Shown piece by piece: positions 33,084 through 42,794 of a stretch of 64,000 nucleotides of DNA. The stretch is from Fulvimarina sp040239565 (GTDB taxonomy: Bacteria; Pseudomonadota; Alphaproteobacteria; Rhizobiales; Rhizobiaceae). The first letter of the stretch is position 1. The number at the start of each line of letters is the position of its first letter. Under the pieces are notes generated by a model. It worked only from the letters and a program-made list of their open reading frames with translations. It searched no databases and was not told the DNA's origin. The position numbers and the translations under genes were made by a program. The stretch is taken from positions 78,291 to 142,290 of the forward strand of contig NZ_JBEHWS010000011.1 in assembly GCF_040239565.1 (NCBI RefSeq), in the 5' to 3' direction.

Positions 33084-33326
33084 GCGGAATATCCTTCGGA
33101 AGTTTGTTGAGGCGACAGGACGTCTTCTCTTCCTACCAATGGCGATCTGGCTTCGCGCGGACAAGCCCTTTCGATCGGTCACCGCCCGCACATACCGAGC
33201 CCGCTTCAGACCGCTGCCGGGCCACGCGGCTTGATCCCTCGCAGGAAGGCATCCACATTCGGTACCGGACACGCCTCATACCAAAGCCTCTGTTCTCGCC
33301 CGATCTTCGTCTGCTAAGACCATGTG

Positions 33327-34442
33327 ATGACCAAGACCACGCTCTTCAAACAGGATGGCCTCCCGGCCTTCAGACCCCCATCGGATGCGATCGAGGTGCG
33401 GCGTGGCGGCGCGAAGCCTGCGCTTGCTGGCCTCACGGGTGCGGATAGCGAGATGGTCGACCCGTTCGGTCGCCACATCACTTATCTACGCGTCTCGGTG
33501 ACGGATCGCTGCGACTTTCGATGCGTATACTGCATGGCCGAGGACATGGAGTTCCTGCCAAAGCGCGATCTTCTAACGCTGGAAGAGCTCGACCGGCTGT
33601 CGACCACCTTCATCGCCAAGGGTGTGAAGAAGTTGCGCCTCACCGGCGGAGAGCCGCTGGTGCGCAAGAACATCATGCACCTGATCCGCTCGCTCTCCCG
33701 GCATCTGGAGACCGGCGCTCTCGAAGAACTGACCCTGACGACCAACGGTTCGCAGCTGAAGCGATTCGCAAAAGATCTCGCCGATGCCGGCGTCCGCCGA
33801 CTGAACGTCTCGGTCGACACGCTCGACGCCGACAAGTTCCGCCAGATCACTCGCTGGGGTGAACTCAAGAAGGTAATGGAAGGCATCGACGCAGCGCAGG
33901 AAGCCGGCATTCACGTCAAGCTCAACGCCGTAGCGCTCAAGGGCTTCAACGACGCCGAAATTCCCTCGATGATCGAATGGGCCCATGGCCGCGGCATGGA
34001 CATGACCCTGATCGAGACCATGCCCATGGGCGAGATCGACGAGGACCGAACCGACCAGTATCTGCCGCTCAGCCAGGTGCGCGCCAACCTCTCGCGTCAA
34101 TGGACACTCAGCGACATTCCGTTCAAGACCGGCGGCCCGGCCCGCTATGTCGAAATCGCCGAAACCGGCGGGCGCCTGGGCTTCATCACGCCGATGACCC
34201 ATAATTTCTGCGAGAGCTGCAACCGGGTCCGCGTCACCTGCACCGGTACGCTGTTCATGTGCCTCGGTCAGGAGGATGCTGTCGATCTTCGCGAGCCTCT
34301 ACGCTCGTCCGAGGGCAACGAATTGCTCGCTGAGGAAATCGACCGCGCGATCCTGCGTAAACCAAAAGGCCACGACTTCGTTATCGACAGGAAGACGCGT
34401 GGACCATCCGTATCCCGCCATATGAGTGTGACGGGCGGCTGA
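33327..34442 (+). CDS. moaA: GTP 3',8-cyclase MoaA
   Basis: Radical-SAM enzyme that starts molybdenum-cofactor synthesis from GTP. The SAM cluster is C62-X3-C66-X2-C69 (CDFRCVYC). The second [4Fe-4S] cluster is in CESCNRVRVTCTGTLFMC and the protein ends with the required Gly-Gly. The 371 residues are slightly longer than usual because of about 40 extra N-terminal residues. ATG at 33327 preferred over GTG at 33324. mobA is 2.5 kb downstream. Confidence 0.96.
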   Translation: MTKTTLFKQDGLPAFRPPSDAIEVRRGGAKPALAGLTGADSEMVDPFGRHITYLRVSVTDRCDFRCVYCMAEDMEFLPKRDLLTLEELDRLSTTFIAKGVKKLRLTGGEPLVRKNIMHLIRSLSRHLETGALEELTLTTNGSQLKRFAKDLADAGVRRLNVSVDTLDADKFRQITRWGELKKVMEGIDAAQEAGIHVKLNAVALKGFNDAEIPSMIEWAHGRGMDMTLIETMPMGEIDEDRTDQYLPLSQVRANLSRQWTLSDIPFKTGGPARYVEIAETGGRLGFITPMTHNFCESCNRVRVTCTGTLFMCLGQEDAVDLREPLRSSEGNELLAEEIDRAILRKPKGHDFVIDRKTRGPSVSRHMSVTGG

Positions 34443-34513
34443 GGCTTGTTCAGCATGGGTTAAGGCCGGGTCTGCGAGCGTTGTAAAACGACTGCAACAA
34501 CAGGTTGAGACCG

Positions 34514-34999
34514 ATGATCCGCTTGATTTCGACTATCGCGGCAGCTTCGATCGCTGCCGTCACAGCCTTTTCACCCGCCAGCGCCGACGATCTGTTCTAT
34601 AAGAACGAGCGTTACGGCACGAGCGCGACCTTCCCGACAGAGCTTTTCCCCGACCGCCTTCCGGCGCCGACGAATGGCGATGGCCTGGGCTGGAGTTCGC
34701 CGGATGGTGCCGAAATCTTCATCTACGCGCGGGAAAACCAGGGTGGCGAGACTCCGAAATCGATCATCGCCAGCCGCGCTGATGCGGACGACATGACCTA
34801 CAAGGCATCCGGCAAGCGCTGGGCCGTCGTGTCCGGCTATCTCGACGGTCGCATTTTCTACGAGCGCTATATCTTCCGCGGCAACCTGATCCATTCGGTC
34901 GCCATCCGTTATCCGAAAAGCGCGCGGGAGACCTACGATCCGATCGTCGGCGAGGTCACCAACTCGCTTCGCGGCCCGTCAGCGCCATTGCAGGGCTAG
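34514..34999 (+). CDS. Hypothetical exported protein
   Basis: A 161-residue protein with a signal peptide ending PASA around residue 24. The mature part begins DDLFYKNERYGTSATFPTELFPDRLPAPTNGDGLGW and contains KASGKRWAVVSGYLDGRIFYERYIFRGNLIHSVAIRYP, a compact alpha/beta pattern also seen in uncharacterised rhizobial secreted proteins. The ATG at 34514 is used; a TTG three codons upstream is in frame. No family name is certain. Confidence 0.7.
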   Translation: MIRLISTIAAASIAAVTAFSPASADDLFYKNERYGTSATFPTELFPDRLPAPTNGDGLGWSSPDGAEIFIYARENQGGETPKSIIASRADADDMTYKASGKRWAVVSGYLDGRIFYERYIFRGNLIHSVAIRYPKSARETYDPIVGEVTNSLRGPSAPLQG

Positions 35000-35026
35000 A
35001 ACGAGCCGCGAAAGCGAACGTCGCGC

Positions 35027-35431
35027 TTATCGGGTCGCGGCCGCTTCGGCAGCTCCGGAATATTCCGCATAGGCGGTGGCCACCACGCCGACGGCGGCGG
35101 CTCCGTCCAGTTCGGCCTCATCGCCCAGCATCTGAACCGTCGTGTTTTGTGGCATCGTCTGCATCGCTGCGCGCACCTGCAATTCGACCTGAATGGCGAT
35201 CGCGCGCGCCTTCTCCTTAACACCGAAGGCATTCGGCGCGTCTTCGATCAGGCCGAACATGCTCGGTTGGAGGGAAGCGCCAGTTCGCGTGTCATCACTT
35301 CCTCGCGCTTCCTCGGAGTTGAAGGTTGACGTATCGGTGTTTTGCGAGAGGGGGCTGATCGTCGGGTCGGGTTTTGGTCCCGCGGCTACGGCGCCCCTGT
35401 GGTGCTCGCTTTCTATCGATCCGGAGAGCAT
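35027..35431 (-). CDS. Hypothetical protein
   Basis: A 134-residue hydrophilic protein with no recognised domain. The start at 35431 is chosen because AAAGGAT lies just upstream. The N-terminal half is Ser/Thr/Asp-rich and looks disordered; the C-terminal half (GVKEKARAIAIQVELQVRAAMQTM, ending AAVGVVATAYAEYS) looks helical and Ala-rich. It is convergent with the exported protein gene at 34514. Coding status rests on codon pattern and ribosome site. Confidence 0.5.
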   Translation of the reverse strand: MLSGSIESEHHRGAVAAGPKPDPTISPLSQNTDTSTFNSEEARGSDDTRTGASLQPSMFGLIEDAPNAFGVKEKARAIAIQVELQVRAAMQTMPQNTTVQMLGDEAELDGAAAVGVVATAYAEYSGAAEAAATR

Positions 35432-35627
35432 CGCAAATCCTTTCGGTGCTACATCAAAGCATTGATGAAAGAATAATCGCTGCAAATTTCTGACGCCGCG
35501 TTGCAGAATTCGGTGCTATTTAATGAAAAACAACCATAACGCGAGACCCGCCGACTAACCCCATAGTGCAGGAAGCGCGAGGCTTTGACAGATCGTCGCC
35601 ATCGGGTCCAGCCTCCCCAAATTCTCC

Positions 35628-36935
35628 ATGGCTCTATATTGCGGCAAGACCGCCGCGCCGCGGTCACGACATTGGGCGCGAACCGAATCTGCCGCGCCGC
35701 CTTCCGCAGTTCATGAGACTTCCCCTTTGACCACCGCACCGACAACCTCCGTTCCGGATGAGACCGTACGCAAGCCGATGCTGATCACGCTGATGATCGC
35801 ATCGGCTGTTTCCCCGCTCGCCATCAACATCTTCATTCCCTCCATGGCGACGATCGCCGAAGCCCTCGGAACCGACGGGCCTACCGTCGGCCTCGGCCTC
35901 TCGCTCTATCTCGTCGCAGTCGCATTGCTGCAGATCGTCGCCGGGCCGCTTTCGGACCGGTTCGGTCGGCGTCCGGTCATCATCGGTGGCATGGTGCTGT
36001 TTCTCATCGGTACAGCGATCTGTCTTTTCGCCGAAACGATCGGCTGGTTCCTGATCGGCCGCATCGTCCAGGCGGCGAGCGCCACCGGCATTGCCCTCTC
36101 GCGTGCCGTGGTCCGCGACGTCTATTCGCGGCGGCGTTCGGCAGCGATGATCGGCTATGTCACGATGGGCCTAGCGGTCGCGCCGATGATTGGCCCGGCG
36201 ATTGGCGGCGTGATGGATACCTGGCTCGGGTGGCGCAGCGTCTTCTGGCTTCTGATGGTGCTCGGCGTCCTGACGCTCGCGCTCGTCCTGTCAGATCTTA
36301 ACGAGACCAATCCCAATCTCGGTGCGCCGATGACGCGCCAGCTCTCGAATTACGGCAAGCTCTTCTCCGAGCCGAGTTTCTGGATCTATGCCGGAACCGG
36401 CTCGTTCATCACCGCCGCATTCTTCGGTTTTCTTGGCGGGGCGACCTTCGTCTCGGTGGAAGTCCTCCATCTGACGCCGGCCGAATACGGTGTCTGGTTC
36501 ATCCTTTGTCCGCTTGGTTATGCCATCGGCAACTTCCTGACCGGACGCATTTCGGAGCGCGTCGGCATCAAGCGGATGATGGTGATAGGCTCCGCCCTCA
36601 CACTCGTCGCAGTGCTGGCGATCCTGATCCCGATCCTGCTGGATCTCCTGACGCCGCTCACCCTCTTCGGGCCGATGATCCTTCTCGGGATCGGCAACGG
36701 CATGACCCTGCCGTCCGCCACCGCTGGCGGTGTCAGCGTCCGAACGGATGCGGCGGGCGCGGCAGCCGGCCTGCTCGGCTCGGCACAGATCGGTCTCGGC
36801 GCCGTCGCTTCCTCGATCGCAGCGGCATTCGCGGTTGGCCCTTCCGCGGCAACCAGCCTTGCCCTCGTCATGCTGGTCGCTGCCGTTCTGGCGCTCGTCT
36901 TTTCGCTTCTCGCACCGCGGGTGTCCGAAGCATGA
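35628..36935 (+). CDS. Bcr/CflA-type MFS drug exporter
   Basis: Twelve-helix major-facilitator antiporter. The family motif A loop GPLSDRFGRRPVIIGG follows helix 2, motif C-like GPAIGGVMDTWLGWRS is in helix 5, and the Bcr/CflA opening MASAVSPLAINIFIPSMATIAEAL-type segment (about residues 57-80) is present. The start is uncertain: the first 45 residues from 35628 look non-conserved and the ATG at 35778 would begin just at helix 1. mobA overlaps its stop by 4 bases. Confidence 0.87.
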   Translation: MALYCGKTAAPRSRHWARTESAAPPSAVHETSPLTTAPTTSVPDETVRKPMLITLMIASAVSPLAINIFIPSMATIAEALGTDGPTVGLGLSLYLVAVALLQIVAGPLSDRFGRRPVIIGGMVLFLIGTAICLFAETIGWFLIGRIVQAASATGIALSRAVVRDVYSRRRSAAMIGYVTMGLAVAPMIGPAIGGVMDTWLGWRSVFWLLMVLGVLTLALVLSDLNETNPNLGAPMTRQLSNYGKLFSEPSFWIYAGTGSFITAAFFGFLGGATFVSVEVLHLTPAEYGVWFILCPLGYAIGNFLTGRISERVGIKRMMVIGSALTLVAVLAILIPILLDLLTPLTLFGPMILLGIGNGMTLPSATAGGVSVRTDAAGAAAGLLGSAQIGLGAVASSIAAAFAVGPSAATSLALVMLVAAVLALVFSLLAPRVSEA

Positions 36936-37540
36936 GGGCGGGCGCGATCATACTTGCAGCCGGGCGCGGCTCGCGCATGGGCGAGGACGGCGAGCCCAAG
37001 CCGCTCCGCAACCTCGCCGGGCGCCCCATGATCGCCCATGTCGTCGAACGGCTGGCTGGAATATCGCCGATCCTTGTCAACGCTCCGGCGGACGGGACTT
37101 TCGACAAGTTCGGCGATGCCGTGGTGCCAGACATTCGGGCAGGATTTCAGGGCCCACTCGCGGGCATCGAGACCGGGCTATCTGCACTTGATACCGACTA
37201 CGAAGAAACGACCCACGCCCTCGTTTTTCCCTCGGATACGCCTTTCCTGCCCCAAGATGTCGCCGCCCGGCTCATCGCCGAGGCATCGGAGCGCGAGATC
37301 ATCGCCGCCGAACATGGCGGGCGCCTGCATCCGACGGTCTCTCTCTGGCCCGTCACGCTGCTTTCGACGCTGACCCGGTGGCTCGACGACGAGCGCCCAC
37401 GCGCCCTACGCCATTTTCTCGGGCATGTCGGCTATCGCACCATCTCGTTCGACGGCGATGGGCGCAACGAGGGGATCGACCCTTTTGCCAATATCAACAC
37501 GCCGGAAGAGCTGGCTGTGGCCGAGAGATCTTTCGGCTGA
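36932..37540 (+). CDS. mobA: MobA-like molybdenum cofactor guanylyltransferase
   Basis: Transfers GMP to molybdopterin to make the guanine-dinucleotide cofactor. The 202-residue protein has the nucleotide loop ILAAGRGSRMGEDGEPKPLRNLAGRPMI, a central FPSDTPFLPQDV metal-binding Asp region and the C-terminal FANINTPEEL. The ATG overlaps the exporter stop (ATGA). The LAAGRGSRMG loop is also compatible with MocA/MobA-like transferases for cytosine dinucleotide; the exact nucleotide is uncertain. Confidence 0.82.
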   Translation: MRAGAIILAAGRGSRMGEDGEPKPLRNLAGRPMIAHVVERLAGISPILVNAPADGTFDKFGDAVVPDIRAGFQGPLAGIETGLSALDTDYEETTHALVFPSDTPFLPQDVAARLIAEASEREIIAAEHGGRLHPTVSLWPVTLLSTLTRWLDDERPRALRHFLGHVGYRTISFDGDGRNEGIDPFANINTPEELAVAERSFG

Positions 37541-37680
37541 GACGCTCAACTGAAGAGAATCAATTGTCTTCGTGACGATATCCATGCCAACATTGCCGCA
37601 ATCCGCGCCATGCCTGTTTTGCAGGCGGCGGCTCATCTCGGCGGATCGCCGAAAACACCAATAAAAATCATGGAGTATCC

Positions 37681-38475
37681 ATGCTGAAAGTCCTGACAAC
37701 CGCTCTCGTCTCCGCAACGCTCCTCACCGCCGCCCCGGCCTTCGCCCAGGAAAGCGATGCCGACAAGGACTGGTCGAACGTCGTCGTCGGCACCGAAGGC
37801 GCCTACCCGCCGTTCAACTTCCTTGATGCATCCGGCGAGCTTCAGGGCTTCGACGTCGACATCGCCAAGGCGCTCTGCGAGGAGATGAAAGTCGAGTGCA
37901 GCTTCGTGACCCAGGAATGGGACGGCATGATTCCGGCGCTCCAGAACGGCAATTTCGATCTTCTGATCGCCTCGATGTCGATCACGCCCGAGCGCCAGGA
38001 ACAGATCGATTTCACGAACAAATACTACAATACGCCGCCGGCACTCGCTGTCCTAAAGGATTCCGACATCGCGGACACCACCGAGGAGGCTCTATCGGGC
38101 AAGACGATCGGCGCCCAGGTCTCCACGACCCATGCCCGAGCCGCGCAGGAATACTTCCCGGATGCCGAGGTGCGCCAATACCCGTCGGCCGAAGAATACA
38201 AGCTCGACATCGAATCGGGCCGCGTCGACGCGGTGGTCGATGACGTCGTCGTTCTGGACGAATGGCTGAAGAGCGATGCCGGCTCATGCTGCAAGTTGCT
38301 CGGCACGTTGCCAGCCGAAGAGGAAATCTACGGCGAAGGCATCGGCATCGGCCTCAGAAAGGGCAACGAGAAGCTGAAAGGCATGGTCAACGATGCCATC
38401 GCGGCGATCCGCGAAGACGGCACCTACGAGGAAATCCAGTCGAAGTATTTCGACTTCGACGTCTACGGCGAGTAA
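37681..38475 (+). CDS. Polar amino-acid ABC transporter substrate-binding protein
   Basis: Periplasmic binding protein of 264 residues (family 3, PAAT/opine type). The signal peptide ends APAFAQ. The ligand fold shows VVVGTEGAYPPFNFLDASGELQGFDVDIAKALCEEM, WDGMIPALQNGNFDLLIASMSITPERQEQIDFT and GTYEEIQSKYFDFDVY. Its permease genes lie downstream, beyond an MBL gene on the other strand and its own terminator. No ATPase gene is nearby. Confidence 0.9.
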   Translation: MLKVLTTALVSATLLTAAPAFAQESDADKDWSNVVVGTEGAYPPFNFLDASGELQGFDVDIAKALCEEMKVECSFVTQEWDGMIPALQNGNFDLLIASMSITPERQEQIDFTNKYYNTPPALAVLKDSDIADTTEEALSGKTIGAQVSTTHARAAQEYFPDAEVRQYPSAEEYKLDIESGRVDAVVDDVVVLDEWLKSDAGSCCKLLGTLPAEEEIYGEGIGIGLRKGNEKLKGMVNDAIAAIREDGTYEEIQSKYFDFDVYGE

Positions 38476-38511
38476 GCTCCTTGCCGGCTCTCCCGGCATC
38501 TCAGGCAAACG

Positions 38512-38548
38512 AAAACCCGGCGCGCGGAACCGCACGCCGGGCCTTTTC
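38512..38548. terminator. Strong terminator after the binding-protein gene
   Basis: CCCGGCG.GCGG-AA-CCGC.CGCCGGG with flanking AAAA on the left and CCTTTT on the right. It ends the binding-protein transcript and may also serve the convergent MBL gene. Confidence 0.85.
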
Positions 38549-38576
38549 TGCTTCGTTCGGGCAGAATGGCCGATCG

Positions 38577-39560
38577 TCAGCCGTTCGAGCTGCCGATAAC
38601 GTAATTCCAGTCGGACGGGATGAAGCGATAGGCTTCGCCCTCGCCGCTTCCCGTCACGAGATGGCCGACGCTCGGGAACGCGACATGCATGCCGGCAATG
38701 CGCGTCCGATTCGCAGCAACATCCTCGAACAGCGCTTCGCGTGTGGCAATCGCCTCTTCCGGCGCGTTGTCGAATGCAATGCCGACACCGGGTTTGCGGA
38801 ACTGGATCGGTCCGGCATGGACGATGTCACCCCAGATAAGCAGGCTTTCTTCGCCGGACTGCACCGTGTAGCCGACATGGCCCGGCGTGTGCCCGAAGAG
38901 TTCGCGCGCCGTGATGCCGGGCACGATCTCGCTGTCACCGGTGAAGGTCTCGACCTTGTCGCCGGCCGTTTCCATCGCCGTGCGCGCCGTATCGAAGAAG
39001 CCCTTCGCCGAGTCCGGCGCAGCGTCGCGGTTTTCCGTCGAGGTCCAGAAGTCGAACTCGTTCCGATGAACGTGAACGGTCGCATTCGGGAAGGCGAGCT
39101 CACCGTCGCGCACAAGACCGCCGACATGGTCCGGATGAAGGTGGGTGAGAAGAACCGCATCGATATCCTCGGGCGGAATATCGGCAGCGCTCAGCCGGTC
39201 CTGCAGCTTGCCCATCTCGGGGAAGGCGCCGGCGCCGCCCGTATCGACCAGAACCGTGCTGTCCGGCAGATGGACCACATAGGCATTGACGCCCGTCGTC
39301 ACCGGCGGCTCGCCCTGGAACGCGTCCTCAAGGATCTGCCGCGCCTCGTCGGCGGAAATATTCGAAAGAAGGCTCGGATCGAGATCGAGGTAGCCGTCGG
39401 AAACAGCGGTGACGACGGCATCGCCCACCTTGATCTGCTGGACCGGCAGAACCTGCGACGTTGGCATGGCGACCTTCGCGGACGCAGGAGCCGGCACGAA
39501 GCGCAGCGCGATGGGCGCGAGCGCGGCACCGGCGACGAAATGACGGCGACTGATAGCCAT
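38577..39560 (-). CDS. Tat-exported MBL-fold hydrolase
   Basis: Metallo-beta-lactamase-fold enzyme of 327 residues. A twin-arginine signal SRRHFVAGAALAPIALRF starts the protein. The zinc motif LTHLHPDHVGG is followed by GHTPGHVGYTV and a later metal Asp/His pair. The architecture matches the periplasmic lactonase/quorum-quenching-like group (AidC/AttM-related), but the substrate is not determined by these motifs. It lies between the binding-protein and permease genes of an amino-acid importer, on the opposite strand. Confidence 0.88.
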   Translation of the reverse strand: MAISRRHFVAGAALAPIALRFVPAPASAKVAMPTSQVLPVQQIKVGDAVVTAVSDGYLDLDPSLLSNISADEARQILEDAFQGEPPVTTGVNAYVVHLPDSTVLVDTGGAGAFPEMGKLQDRLSAADIPPEDIDAVLLTHLHPDHVGGLVRDGELAFPNATVHVHRNEFDFWTSTENRDAAPDSAKGFFDTARTAMETAGDKVETFTGDSEIVPGITARELFGHTPGHVGYTVQSGEESLLIWGDIVHAGPIQFRKPGVGIAFDNAPEEAIATREALFEDVAANRTRIAGMHVAFPSVGHLVTGSGEGEAYRFIPSDWNYVIGSSNG

Positions 39561-39676
39561 GGAATTCCTCCTAGCTGGTTTCGTTCACGCATGAACTTAT
39601 CGCGCAGGCGTTCGCCGACAACGAAACGGATCGTTTCCCGCGAACACGTCACAGGCCTTTCGGTTGGAGGCTTTGA

Positions 39677-40384
39677 ATGGAAGCCCTGACGCTTCTTGGC
39701 TTCGGCGATACCGGCTGGGGCGACGATATCGCCTATGGCGTCTTCGTCACCGCCTCGCTTGCCATTTGCACCCTGCCGATCGGTCTCGTCGTCGGCTTTT
39801 TGCTGTCCCTTGCCAAACAGTCCGGCGACCGCCTCCTCTTCGTCTCGGCCAATATCTACACGACTATCTTTCGTGGCCTGCCGGAGCTCCTGACGCTGTT
39901 TCTCGTCTATTTTGGCGTCAACAGCTTGCTGAAGAGCTTAACCGACGCGACCGGCCTGCCGGACATCGCGCTGTCGAGTTTCGTCTCCGGCATGATCGCG
40001 CTCGGCTTCGTCTTCTCCGCCTTCGCATCCGAGGTCTTCGCTGCCGCCTTCCGCGCGATCCCGAAGGGCCAGTACGAGGGTGCGAATGCGCTCGGAATCG
40101 GCACGTTCAAGACGATGCGGCTCGTCATCTTCCCGCAGCTCATCCGCATCGCCCTGCCCGGCCTCACCAATCTCTGGATGATCCTTCTGAAGGACACTGC
40201 GCTCGTCTCGGTCATCGGCCTGACGGATATCCTGCGCCAGTCGCAGATCGCGGCGCGTGTCACGCGTGAGCCGTTCCTGTTCTTCGGAACCGCGATCCTA
40301 CTCTACCTCGTCCTGACGCTCATCTCCTCGATTGCGGTCGGGCGGATCGATCGCTGGGCGAAACGCGGCGAGGCGGCGCGATGA
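39677..40384 (+). CDS. Polar amino-acid ABC transporter permease (HisQ/OccQ type)
   Basis: Inner-membrane permease of 235 residues with about five helices. The coupling segment EVFAAAFRAIPKGQYEGANALGIGTFKTMRLVIFPQ is typical of the HisMQ family. It overlaps the next permease gene by 4 bases. Together with the binding protein at 37681 it forms an opine/basic-amino-acid-like importer. Confidence 0.9.
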   Translation: MEALTLLGFGDTGWGDDIAYGVFVTASLAICTLPIGLVVGFLLSLAKQSGDRLLFVSANIYTTIFRGLPELLTLFLVYFGVNSLLKSLTDATGLPDIALSSFVSGMIALGFVFSAFASEVFAAAFRAIPKGQYEGANALGIGTFKTMRLVIFPQLIRIALPGLTNLWMILLKDTALVSVIGLTDILRQSQIAARVTREPFLFFGTAILLYLVLTLISSIAVGRIDRWAKRGEAAR

Positions 40385-41190
40385 CCGATCTCACAGCATC
40401 CGCGCCGCCGCCGGTGGAAAAGAAGCGTCCCGGCATCGCCGGCATCGTCTTCGCCTGTTTCTGGGCGCTCGTCTTTGCGGCCCTCGCCTTTTACATCATC
40501 GCGAACTGGGACCCGGCACTCTTTGCCCGCTACGGCGTGCCTTATCTCGAAGGCCTCTGGGTCACGGTGTCGCTCGTCCTCTCGAGCTTCGTCTGTGGCG
40601 CGTTCGTATCGCTGCCGATCGCCTTCGGGCGCATGTCGCATCATTTACTCGCTCGCGGCCCGTCTTTTTTCTTCGTCTATTTCTTCCGCGGCACACCGCT
40701 GATCGCGCAGATATTCCTCGTCTATTACGGCTTCGGCGAGTTTCGCGAATATCTCGACGCGATCGGTCTCTGGTGGTTCTTCCGTGAGGCCTGGTTCTGC
40801 GCGCTCTTCACACTGACGCTGAACACCGCCGCCTATCAGGCGGAAATCCTGCGCGGCGCCATCGAAAGTGTGCCCAAGGGCCAGTGGGAGGGCGGACGTT
40901 CGCTAGGGATATCACGCCCCGTCATCTTCTCGCGGATCATCCTTCCGCAGGCGATGATCGTCGCGCTGCGCCCTTATGCCAACGAGCTGATCCTCCTGAT
41001 CAAGGGCTCGGCGATCGTCGCTATCATCACCGTCTACGATCTCTTCGGCATCACGCGTCAGGCCTATTCGCGGACCTTCGACTTCCAGACCTATATCTGG
41101 GCGGCCATACTATACCTCGTCATCGTCGAGGTGCTGCGACGCCTGACGAATGTCGCCGAAGCCCGGCTGACCAAGCACTTGCAACGATAG
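40381..41190 (+). CDS. Polar amino-acid ABC transporter permease (HisM/OccM type)
   Basis: Second permease (269 residues) with the coupling loop AEILRGAIESVPKGQWEGGRSLGISRPVIFSRIILPQA and a cytoplasmic N-terminal extension of about 20 residues. After its stop comes sdaA on the other strand, so no ATPase gene completes the operon here. Confidence 0.9.
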   Translation: MTDLTASAPPPVEKKRPGIAGIVFACFWALVFAALAFYIIANWDPALFARYGVPYLEGLWVTVSLVLSSFVCGAFVSLPIAFGRMSHHLLARGPSFFFVYFFRGTPLIAQIFLVYYGFGEFREYLDAIGLWWFFREAWFCALFTLTLNTAAYQAEILRGAIESVPKGQWEGGRSLGISRPVIFSRIILPQAMIVALRPYANELILLIKGSAIVAIITVYDLFGITRQAYSRTFDFQTYIWAAILYLVIVEVLRRLTNVAEARLTKHLQR

Positions 41191-41213
41191 CTATCGACTC
41201 TACAGAATGCTCC

Positions 41214-42620
41214 TCAGCACTCCGGCAGATTGACCGCGAGACCGCCTTGCGAGGTTTCCTTGTAGCGCTCCGACATGTCGATGCCGGTCTGGCGCATGGT
41301 CTCGATGCAGTTGTCTAGGGGCATGAAGTGGGTGCCGTCGCCGTGCAGGGAGAGCGAGGCGGCAGAGACGGCTTTGATGGCCCCGAAGCCATTGCGCTCT
41401 ATGCAGGGCACCTGGACAAGGCCGTTCACCGGGTCGCAAGTCATGCCGAGATGGTGCTCCAGCGCGATCTCGGCGGCGTTCTCCACCTGCTCGTTGGTGC
41501 CGCCCAGCGCCGCGCAGAGGCCGGCGGCCGCCATCGCCGAGGCCGAGCCGACCTCGCCCTGGCAGCCGACCTCGGCCCCCGAGATCGAGGCATTGTGCTT
41601 GACGAGCGCGCCGATTGCTGCGGCCGCAAGAAGGAAGGTGCGGATGCCCTCGTCGCTCGCGCCGATGCAGTGGTCGCGGTAATAGCGGATGACGGCGGGA
41701 ACGACGCCGGCCGCACCATTCGTCGGTGAGGTGACGACGCGTCCGCCTGCCGCGTTCTCCTCGTTGACAGCCATGGCGTAGACCGAAAGCCAGTCGTTCT
41801 TGGAATAGGGCTGGGTCTGGTTGCGGCCTTCATCCGCGGTCAGGCGGTCAGCGATGCGCTTGGCGCGGCGCTTCACCTTCAGGCCGCCGGGCAATTGGCC
41901 CTCCTGGCTCATGCCCCGATCGATGCAGCCGCGCATGGCGTCCCAGATATGATCGATCCGGTCGTTCAGCGCATGGCGCTCGAGATGGATTTCCTCATTG
42001 GCCCGCTTCATCTCGGCGATAGTCAGTCCGCTCTCGCGGCCCATCTGAAGCATCTCGACGGCCGTGCCGAATGGATAGGGATAGCCGAGCGCCTTCTTGC
42101 CCTGTTCCAGCCCTCCCTTGCGGTTTTCCTTGGAGGCGGTGAGCTGGGCCTCGGACATGACGAAGCCGCCGCCGACCGAATAATAGATCGACCGTAGAAT
42201 GCGCGTCCCGGCCTCGTCATAGGCCTCGAAGGTCATGCCATTGGCATGGCCCTCCCGCCGCGTGTCGTAGTCGAAGACGAGATCGGTCTCGGGGTCGAAG
42301 GCGAGCCGGCCGAAGCCCTCCACAGAGACGCTTCTGTCGGCTTTCAGTTTTTCCAGAAGCGGCTGGATATCGTCGGGATCGATCTGGTCGGCGCGCTCAC
42401 CAAGAAGGCCGAGGCAGACGGCGTTGTCGCTGGCATGGCCCTTGCCGGTCCAGGCGAGCGAGCCGTGCAGCCGTACCCTGAGGCGCACCGGCGGCTCACC
42501 ATCGTCTGGAAGAGCCCGAACCTCTTCGAGAAAGCGCGTCGCCGCCACCATCGGGCCGATCGTGTGAGAGCTCGATGGACCGATACCGATCTTGAAGATG
42601 TCGAAGACGCTGATGAACAT
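41214..42620 (-). CDS. sdaA: L-serine ammonia-lyase, single chain
   Basis: Iron-sulfur serine dehydratase producing pyruvate and ammonia. The 468-residue protein has the N-terminal beta domain SVFDIFKIGIGPSSSHTIGPM and the C-terminal catalytic domain with SGAEVGCQGEVGSASAMAAAG, HHLGMTCDPVNGLVQVPCIERNGFGA; the cysteines in GCQGE, TCDP and PCIE are the [4Fe-4S] ligands. Length is normal for the single-chain form. Convergent with the amino-acid permeases, 24 bases apart. Confidence 0.96.
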   Translation of the reverse strand: MFISVFDIFKIGIGPSSSHTIGPMVAATRFLEEVRALPDDGEPPVRLRVRLHGSLAWTGKGHASDNAVCLGLLGERADQIDPDDIQPLLEKLKADRSVSVEGFGRLAFDPETDLVFDYDTRREGHANGMTFEAYDEAGTRILRSIYYSVGGGFVMSEAQLTASKENRKGGLEQGKKALGYPYPFGTAVEMLQMGRESGLTIAEMKRANEEIHLERHALNDRIDHIWDAMRGCIDRGMSQEGQLPGGLKVKRRAKRIADRLTADEGRNQTQPYSKNDWLSVYAMAVNEENAAGGRVVTSPTNGAAGVVPAVIRYYRDHCIGASDEGIRTFLLAAAAIGALVKHNASISGAEVGCQGEVGSASAMAAAGLCAALGGTNEQVENAAEIALEHHLGMTCDPVNGLVQVPCIERNGFGAIKAVSAASLSLHGDGTHFMPLDNCIETMRQTGIDMSERYKETSQGGLAVNLPEC

Positions 42621-42794
42621 GGGTGCCCTGCCAATTTTGCCAATCAGCTACGCTGCCACGAATAGCAAAGGCGATGAAATAGGCGACGCTCGTGCCAATG
42701 CGCGCGACGTTATACAGGTTCCAGTTGCAACGCAGGCAGCCTTTCCCGGCTTGCATACGCTACCTACCCCGATTTTCTCGTGGCGCGAACGACC

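Noticed and set aside
36506..36931. Upstream extension of the mobA frame
   Set aside because: It overlaps the exporter gene in another frame. The ATGA junction at 36932 and the nucleotide-loop position fix the start.
38262..39689. 475-codon plus-strand open frame
   Set aside because: It crosses the end of the binding-protein gene and the antisense of the MBL gene, whose Tat and zinc motifs are clear.
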